From an uncultured Eubacteriales bacterium (GTDB taxonomy: Bacteria; Bacillota; Clostridia; Oscillospirales; Oscillospiraceae), in contig CABRZO010000001.1 in assembly GCA_902475455.1 (NCBI GenBank), positions 1 through 54,817 of the forward strand: DNA of 54,817 nt, in the 5' to 3' direction. The translations under genes were made by a program, and so were the position numbers. Below are positions 50,582 through 54,817 of this stretch, in pieces. The notes under the pieces are model-generated. The model was not told the origin of the DNA. It worked only from the letters and a program-made list of their open reading frames with translations, and made no database searches. Position 1 is the stretch's first letter; the number at the start of each line of letters is the position of its first letter.

Positions 50582-50601
50582 ACACATAAAAAACTTTATC
50601 C

Positions 50602-50619
50602 TACAAGTAAATACTTGTA
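50602..50619. promoter_or_regulatory. LysR-type operator, TRAP side
   Basis: TACAAGTAAATACTTGTA, a 6-6-6 palindrome. Its centre is 55 bp upstream of the -10 box centre, about -65 from the predicted start, the usual LysR recognition site position. Confidence 0.75.
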
Positions 50620-50645
50620 TGTCTAACATATTTCGACACAAGAAA

Positions 50646-50671
50646 AGGCCGCTGTCCGAAGACAGCGGCCT
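50646..50671 (-). terminator. terminator of the LysR gene
   Basis: An 11-bp stem (AGGCCGCTGTC/GACAGCGGCCT) lies 16 nt beyond the LysR stop. Read on the minus strand it has a TTCG loop followed by TTTTCTT. Confidence 0.7.
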
Positions 50672-50687
50672 GACTTGATCCAGGGGA

Positions 50688-51587
50688 TTATGCTTCTTTT
50701 CGTTTAAAATAGTGGCGAGTAATGTCTAAAAAACGGGCTGCCGGCCCTGAAAGTACCGTATCTTTTTCATAACAGATGTAGCTGGCCGGAATCTGGTCGG
50801 GAACATTGGGCACCAGATAACCAGGTAAATTCTCTATGTGTTTCATTGCGTTTTGCAGCGTGGTCATGGCCCCCTGTCCATCGGCACACAGACGACTCAT
50901 GGTGGACACCTTACCCATGACAGGCAAATATTGGGGCTCAAAATGATTTTGCTCAAAGGCCCGTTCAGTGATGTCCTGTAACGGGGTGTTGACGTGCTTC
51001 AAAAACGGACATCCCTCCAGGGCGCTGATATCCCCCTGCCGCAGACGCTCCTTCCGCTGCCGCCAATCCGGATACCGCTTTTTCAGCAGACTGTCGGCCA
51101 CGCAGACCACCAGTCGGTCGCAGAACAGCAGCTCACTGCGATAGTTTCCCCCCAATTCCCTGGGGCTCAGGAACAACGGCACATCCGTCGGAATCGGATC
51201 CCCGGAATACAGTTCCCGGGTCAGAACCAGCACCTGGGGTTCCTTTTTGATGAACAGCTCCGCCAGAGGGGCAAAGAAGTCCGGGGTGCCGTAGTCGATC
51301 ATGCCGATGGTCAGCTCCACCGCCCTGGCGCCGCTGCAGTCGGCCACCTCTTGCTCCATCCGGTCCAGGGTCTCCATCACGGTTTTGGCTGCCCGGTAGA
51401 CACACTTCCCCGCCTGGGTCAGCACCAGCGGATTGTCCCGATGAAAGAGCTGGGCCCCCACCTCGGTCTCCATTTTCTTGATGTGCTGGCTCAGAGACTG
51501 CTGGGAGATGTAAAGCTTTCGGGCCGCGGCGTTGATGGTGCCCATTTCGCAGACTGTCAGGAAATATTTAAAGCTCCGGAAGTTCAT
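50688..51587 (-). CDS. LysR family regulator
   Basis: A 299-residue LTTR with an N-terminal winged helix (F-K-Y-F-L-T-V-C-E-M-G-T-I-N-A-A-A-R and Q-Q-S-L-S-Q-H-I-K-K) and an effector domain. Start 51587 is preceded by GGGGTGAGGAT. Its own promoter overlaps the shared operator, implying autorepression. It probably activates both the TRAP and the hydrolase/MFS units. Confidence 0.9.
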   Translation of the reverse strand: MNFRSFKYFLTVCEMGTINAAARKLYISQQSLSQHIKKMETEVGAQLFHRDNPLVLTQAGKCVYRAAKTVMETLDRMEQEVADCSGARAVELTIGMIDYGTPDFFAPLAELFIKKEPQVLVLTRELYSGDPIPTDVPLFLSPRELGGNYRSELLFCDRLVVCVADSLLKKRYPDWRQRKERLRQGDISALEGCPFLKHVNTPLQDITERAFEQNHFEPQYLPVMGKVSTMSRLCADGQGAMTTLQNAMKHIENLPGYLVPNVPDQIPASYICYEKDTVLSGPAARFLDITRHYFKRKEA

Positions 51588-51606
51588 ATCCTCACCCCTT
51601 TTCTTT

Positions 51607-51635
51607 ATCATACAAGCTTTTACTTGTATTCGCAA
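51607..51635 (-). promoter_or_regulatory. LysR gene promoter, overlapped by operator
   Basis: Minus strand TTGCGA (51630-51635), 17-nt spacer, TATGAT (51607-51612). The operator 51611-51628 fills the spacer and the edge of the -10 box. Confidence 0.7.
51611..51628. promoter_or_regulatory. LysR-type operator, hydrolase side
   Basis: TACAAGCTTTTACTTGTA, with the same half-sites as 50602-50619. Its centre is 55 bp before the -10 box of the plus-strand promoter at 51649-51677. Confidence 0.78.
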
Positions 51636-51648
51636 GGTGATTTGATGT

Positions 51649-51677
51649 TTGTGCTGGAAATTTTCCAGTGCTAGGAT
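51649..51677 (+). promoter_or_regulatory. promoter of the hydrolase/MFS unit
   Basis: TTGTGC (51649-51654), 17-nt spacer, TAGGAT (51672-51677). The -35 box is identical to that of the TRAP promoter. Confidence 0.6.
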
Positions 51678-51721
51678 GGGTTTACCAAGCCCCCGTTTTA
51701 GTTGAGAAAGGAGAGATACAT

Positions 51722-52591
51722 ATGCCCAGTCAACAATTTACCCATCGCCGGGGCAGCATCTGGGAACGCACTCGCTTTGAAGGAAAGTCCCTGCCGGAAC
51801 TGCGGGCAGAGATGGATGCTGCTGTCACGGCAGAGCTGCGACAGTACGACGATGTGACCTGGACCCCGGGCAACGCGGGTTCCATTTCCGGCAAATGGGT
51901 CCACCCTAGCCAAGCCTCCGGAGATCTGCTATATTATATTCACGGCGGTGGATTCACCCTCGGCTCCTCCGGTATCCCCCTCCCCTTCCTGATGGAGCTG
52001 AGCCATCGGCTTGGCATCACCTGTTTTTCCGCCGACTACCGGCTGGCCCCGGAACACACCTTCCCTGCCGCCCCCCAGGACGCCTTTGCCGGCTATCGGG
52101 CGCTGTTGGATCTGGGGTATTCCGCCGACCGGATTGTGGTATGCGGTGAATCCGCCGGAGCCACCCTTTCCCTGGGCATTCCCTTTCAGGCCAAGGCCGC
52201 CGGAATTCCCATGCCTAAGGCCATTATCGCCATGTCCCCGGTCACTGACGCTGTCACCCCGGCGGAAGGCACAGTACTGGAGGGCTTGGACGACAGCGAT
52301 CAGGTGCTGAACGTCTACGCCCCCGGGGCGGACAAGTCTGATCCGCTGATTTCCCCGGCCTTCGGCGACCTGAGGGATTATCCCCCGGTCTTTCTCAGCG
52401 CCGGCGGCGCCGAGGTACTGCTGAAAGATGCACTGATCTTTACCAGCACCGCCGCCAAGTCCGGAGTGGACATCCGCCTGCATGTGGGCAAGGATATGAT
52501 CCACACCTACCCGCTGGATCTCTGGGACTATCCGGAGGCCATGGTAGCCTTTGAGGAAATCGAGCTGTTCCTCCGGCAACAGCTGAGCTGA
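51722..52591 (+). CDS. alpha/beta hydrolase, HSL (esterase) family, second copy
   Basis: A 289-residue esterase with H-G-G-G (74-77), nucleophile G-E-S-A-G (Ser144), a D-P-L-I-S-P segment and the His in M-I-H-T-Y. It is a distant paralogue of the gene at 47688. Start has AGGAGA. MFS transporter gene follows after 24 nt. Both esterases fall in the same LysR regulon. Confidence 0.88.
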   Translation: MPSQQFTHRRGSIWERTRFEGKSLPELRAEMDAAVTAELRQYDDVTWTPGNAGSISGKWVHPSQASGDLLYYIHGGGFTLGSSGIPLPFLMELSHRLGITCFSADYRLAPEHTFPAAPQDAFAGYRALLDLGYSADRIVVCGESAGATLSLGIPFQAKAAGIPMPKAIIAMSPVTDAVTPAEGTVLEGLDDSDQVLNVYAPGADKSDPLISPAFGDLRDYPPVFLSAGGAEVLLKDALIFTSTAAKSGVDIRLHVGKDMIHTYPLDLWDYPEAMVAFEEIELFLRQQLS

Positions 52592-52615
52592 TAATCACAG
52601 GGAGGGAAAACCATC

Positions 52616-53857
52616 ATGAAACAAAAAGCTGCAAATTATCATCTCTGTAAAATTGCCATCGCCATTACCGTATTCCTGTTGTTTTTCCTGCAAACCTTCC
52701 TGCTGGTGGACGGCACCAACATTTTCATGGCCCACTTCACCGACTGGGCGGCCACCCAGGTCAGCCTGCCCATCACGCTGGGCGGCTACATCTCCATTGT
52801 CACCACCTTCCTGATCGGCAGCTGGCTCATCCGGCACAGGGGCCGGGGAATGCTGTTGGCTCTGATCCTGCTGACCGGCCTGGCCACCATCGGGCTGGCC
52901 TTCTCTGAGGCAAGCTATCCCCTGTATTTTGTCTGTCTGGTAGTCATCAACATCACCGCGGCGGCCATGCTGATTCTGGGCACCGCCATCATCACCAACT
53001 GGTTTGTCTCCTCCCGAGGCCGGATGCTGGGCTTTGTCACCATTGGCGCCCCCTTCTCCACCGCCGTCTGCGTCCCTGTGATCCAGCGGCTGCTGACCCG
53101 GGGCATTTCCTTCCAGCTGATCTTTGTGGTCTTTGGCGTGGCCATTCTGGTCTTTGGCGTTTTGGCATTTCTCTTCGTGCCCTACCTGCCCGAGGATGTG
53201 GGCCTTCACGCCGACAACTCCTCCGAGCCTCCCGAGGAAGTGAGCGACACCGGCGCCACCGCCAAATGGAGCCTCAAGCAGCTGCTGGGCTGCAAGGAGG
53301 CCTGGTGCATCATGCTGGGCTTCGGCCTCATGATGCTGGTCTCCAACTGCGTCATGCCCCTACTGTTCCCCCACTTCATTCAGATCGGCGTTGACCAGAA
53401 CACCGTTTTGAATCTGATGACCATTTCCGCCGTGGTAGGCATTCCCCTGAGCTACTTCTGGGGCTGGCTGGATGACAAAATCGGCACGAAAAAATCCTGC
53501 TATACCCTGGCTGTCGGCTTTCTGCTGATGTCTGTTGCCATGGTCATGGCCAGAAACGGCAACATCGTCATTGTGGCCATGGCGGTCATCGGCATCGCGG
53601 CGGTCATCGGCGGCGCTCCCAACCTGAACCCCTCCATGATTGTCAACGTCTTTGGCGCCACCGAGTACCTGAACGTAAACCGCTACGTCAACATTGGCCA
53701 AAATATTCTGCGGCTGTTTGCCCTGGTCATGATGAGCGCCATCCGGGATCTGACCGGCTCCTATGTACCCGGGTATGTGGTTTGCGTGATTCTGTCCCTG
53801 GCCTCCTTGGGCTGTTTTATCGCCATCAGAACCCGGTATTCCGAGGCCAAGAACTGA
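52616..53857 (+). CDS. MFS transporter, OxlT-like
   Basis: A 413-residue major facilitator with about 12 helices and a central cytoplasmic loop near residue 195-225. The layout resembles the oxalate/formate antiporter (OxlT) group, with W-F-x-x-x-R-G-R-M-L-G-F after helix 4. It may take up the substrate or export a product. Start follows GGGAGG. Confidence 0.85.
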   Translation: MKQKAANYHLCKIAIAITVFLLFFLQTFLLVDGTNIFMAHFTDWAATQVSLPITLGGYISIVTTFLIGSWLIRHRGRGMLLALILLTGLATIGLAFSEASYPLYFVCLVVINITAAAMLILGTAIITNWFVSSRGRMLGFVTIGAPFSTAVCVPVIQRLLTRGISFQLIFVVFGVAILVFGVLAFLFVPYLPEDVGLHADNSSEPPEEVSDTGATAKWSLKQLLGCKEAWCIMLGFGLMMLVSNCVMPLLFPHFIQIGVDQNTVLNLMTISAVVGIPLSYFWGWLDDKIGTKKSCYTLAVGFLLMSVAMVMARNGNIVIVAMAVIGIAAVIGGAPNLNPSMIVNVFGATEYLNVNRYVNIGQNILRLFALVMMSAIRDLTGSYVPGYVVCVILSLASLGCFIAIRTRYSEAKN

Positions 53858-53903
53858 CAGCTCGTTGTCTGAGCAAAAAACTATCTGATAAGGATGCGTT
53901 CTC

Positions 53904-54599
53904 ATGCCCATTGGTGTCATTATTGATGCCGCAGCCGTCCTGTTGGGCGGTCTCTGCGGAGCCCTCATCAAAGGGAAAATCAGTCAACAATTTACCAGCC
54001 AGTTGAATCTGGTCTTTGGCGCCTGCTCTATGGCAATGGGCATCAGCAGCATCTTTCTCATGAAGCACATGCCGGCCGTGGTGTTCTCCCTGATCCTGGG
54101 CAGTACCGCAGGGCTGCTGCTGGGTTTAGGCCGCCGTATCAACAGCGCCGCCCAACGCTTTGTTCAGTCTGAGGACTCGGAGCACTCCCAGCTGTTGGTG
54201 ACAGCCATCGTATTGTTCTGCGCCAGCGGGACAGGGATCTACGGCTCCATTGCGGCAGGATTCACAGGGGATCACAGCATTCTGATTGCCAAAGCAATTC
54301 TGGACTTTTTCACGGCTGCTATTTTTGCCTGTAGCCTGGGGGCCATTGTCTCCGTCATTGCCCTGCCTCAATTCTGTATTTTCCTGGCACTATTCTTGCT
54401 GGCCGGGGTGATTTACCCTTTGACTACTGCCGACATGATCGACGATTTCAAGGCCTGTGGCGGTGTCATCATGCTGGCTACCGGATTCCGAATGGCAAAC
54501 ATCCGCAATTTTCCCGTAGCGGATATGACACCAGCTATGGTTCTGATTCTGCCCATCAGTTTTCTATGGGCCACCACAATTACTCCCTTGATTACCTGA
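53904..54599 (+). CDS. DUF554 family membrane protein
   Basis: A 231-residue membrane protein of the DUF554 group, with about seven helices. The N-terminus has the conserved G-G-L-C-G-A-L-I-K-G-K, and G-x-G-I-Y-G-S follows near residue 110. Function unknown; possible transporter. It lies 46 nt after the MFS gene and may be the last gene of that unit. Confidence 0.85.
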   Translation: MPIGVIIDAAAVLLGGLCGALIKGKISQQFTSQLNLVFGACSMAMGISSIFLMKHMPAVVFSLILGSTAGLLLGLGRRINSAAQRFVQSEDSEHSQLLVTAIVLFCASGTGIYGSIAAGFTGDHSILIAKAILDFFTAAIFACSLGAIVSVIALPQFCIFLALFLLAGVIYPLTTADMIDDFKACGGVIMLATGFRMANIRNFPVADMTPAMVLILPISFLWATTITPLIT

Positions 54600-54649
54600 C
54601 AACGACGCAATATTTGTTAGCACGCCCCCCTTCCTCCCATACACAGCTC

Positions 54650-54682
54650 AAAACCGGCAGGATCTCAGATCCTGCCGGTTTT
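54650..54682. terminator. bidirectional terminator
   Basis: A 16-bp perfect stem (54650-54665/54667-54682) with A and T tracts at both sides separates DUF554 from the partial minus-strand gene. Confidence 0.75.
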
Positions 54683-54706
54683 GAACTGTATCCCATTATT
54701 TCAGAC

Positions 54707-54817
54707 TCACTTGGTCTCGTCCGTTTCCCCCGCTTTGGGGTCGATCTGCCGGGCTAGCAGATTGATGGCCCTGCTCACCGTCTGTTTCTCGTCTCCCATC
54801 AACTTCTGCTCAACGGC
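54707..54817 (-). CDS. partial CDS, C-terminal 36 residues
   Basis: A minus-strand frame open to the window edge ends with a TGA at 54707-54709. The 36 residues include M-G-D-E-K-Q-T-V-S-R-A-I-N-L-L-A-R-Q and a polar tail. Too short to assign. Confidence 0.5.
   Translation of the reverse strand, partial: AVEQKLMGDEKQTVSRAINLLARQIDPKAGETDETK

Noticed and set aside
1..54817. CRISPR arrays, insertion sequences, integrases or prophage
   Set aside because: No regularly spaced direct repeats, no transposase or integrase motifs and no phage structural genes were seen on either strand.

Overview
The window reads as chromosome of a GC-rich, anaerobic, low-GC-phylum-type Firmicute, most likely an Oscillospiraceae-like gut Clostridium. 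Reasons visible in the sequence: strong AGGAGG-type ribosome binding sites, sigma-A promoters with 17-bp spacers, an adhE gene under Rex-type operators, an SRP RNA next to dnaX, TelA/XpaC proteins, a candidate sporulation-type promoter, and several [4Fe-4S]/flavin reductases of the kind used by strict anaerobes. The species is not identifiable from this alone.

Layout. 0-4.3 kb (minus strand): XpaC-like protein, TelA, a TPM-domain membrane protein and glutamyl-Q tRNA(Asp) synthetase. 4.4-9.7 kb (plus): ilvA, then rpe-recR-chrA, then a DUF2975/XRE pair. 9.8-13.9 kb (minus): ABC exporter, YbaB, DnaX and the SRP RNA. 14-18.1 kb: tRNA-Ala(CGC), two PPP-type phosphatases flanking a MarR/MATE efflux operon, and a frameshifted gene remnant. 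18.3-21.9 kb: adhE with three tandem Rex-like operators, plus a kinase-like gene. 22-25.2 kb: a divergent pair (von Willebrand A protein and small Cys-rich protein) and a zinc alcohol dehydrogenase.

25.3-54.6 kb is the most unusual part: an accessory uptake-and-reduction island. One minus-strand run of 14 genes, from a single good promoter near 40.78 kb to a hairpin near 25.2 kb, encodes an Opp-type ABC importer (SBP, two permeases, two ATPases), a large flavodoxin-like protein, three tandem ~260-residue NTF2/SnoaL-like proteins, two old-yellow-enzyme (OYE)/2,4-dienoyl-CoA-reductase-type iron-sulfur flavoproteins, a ketopantoate-reductase-like protein, an SDR and a small orphan. A membrane-anchored AraC regulator is divergent from it. 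Next come a third OYE flavoprotein, a YcxB protein, a TRAP transporter with an alpha/beta hydrolase inside the operon, and, divergent across a LysR gene, a second hydrolase, an MFS transporter and a DUF554 protein. The LysR gene, its own promoter and the two target promoters share one 18-bp operator (TACAAG-N6-CTTGTA) at the same distance from the -10 box in both targets, which ties the TRAP and hydrolase/MFS units into one regulon.

The enzyme mix (OYE flavoproteins, SDR, SnoaL-like proteins) resembles that of bile-acid 7-dehydroxylation (BaiCD/BaiH, BaiA, BaiE), but there is no CoA ligase or CoA transferase, so it is not a bai operon. I infer a pathway that imports, possibly de-esterifies, isomerises or dehydrates, and reduces a polycyclic or aromatic enone such as a steroid or plant polyphenol. 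The substrate is unknown.
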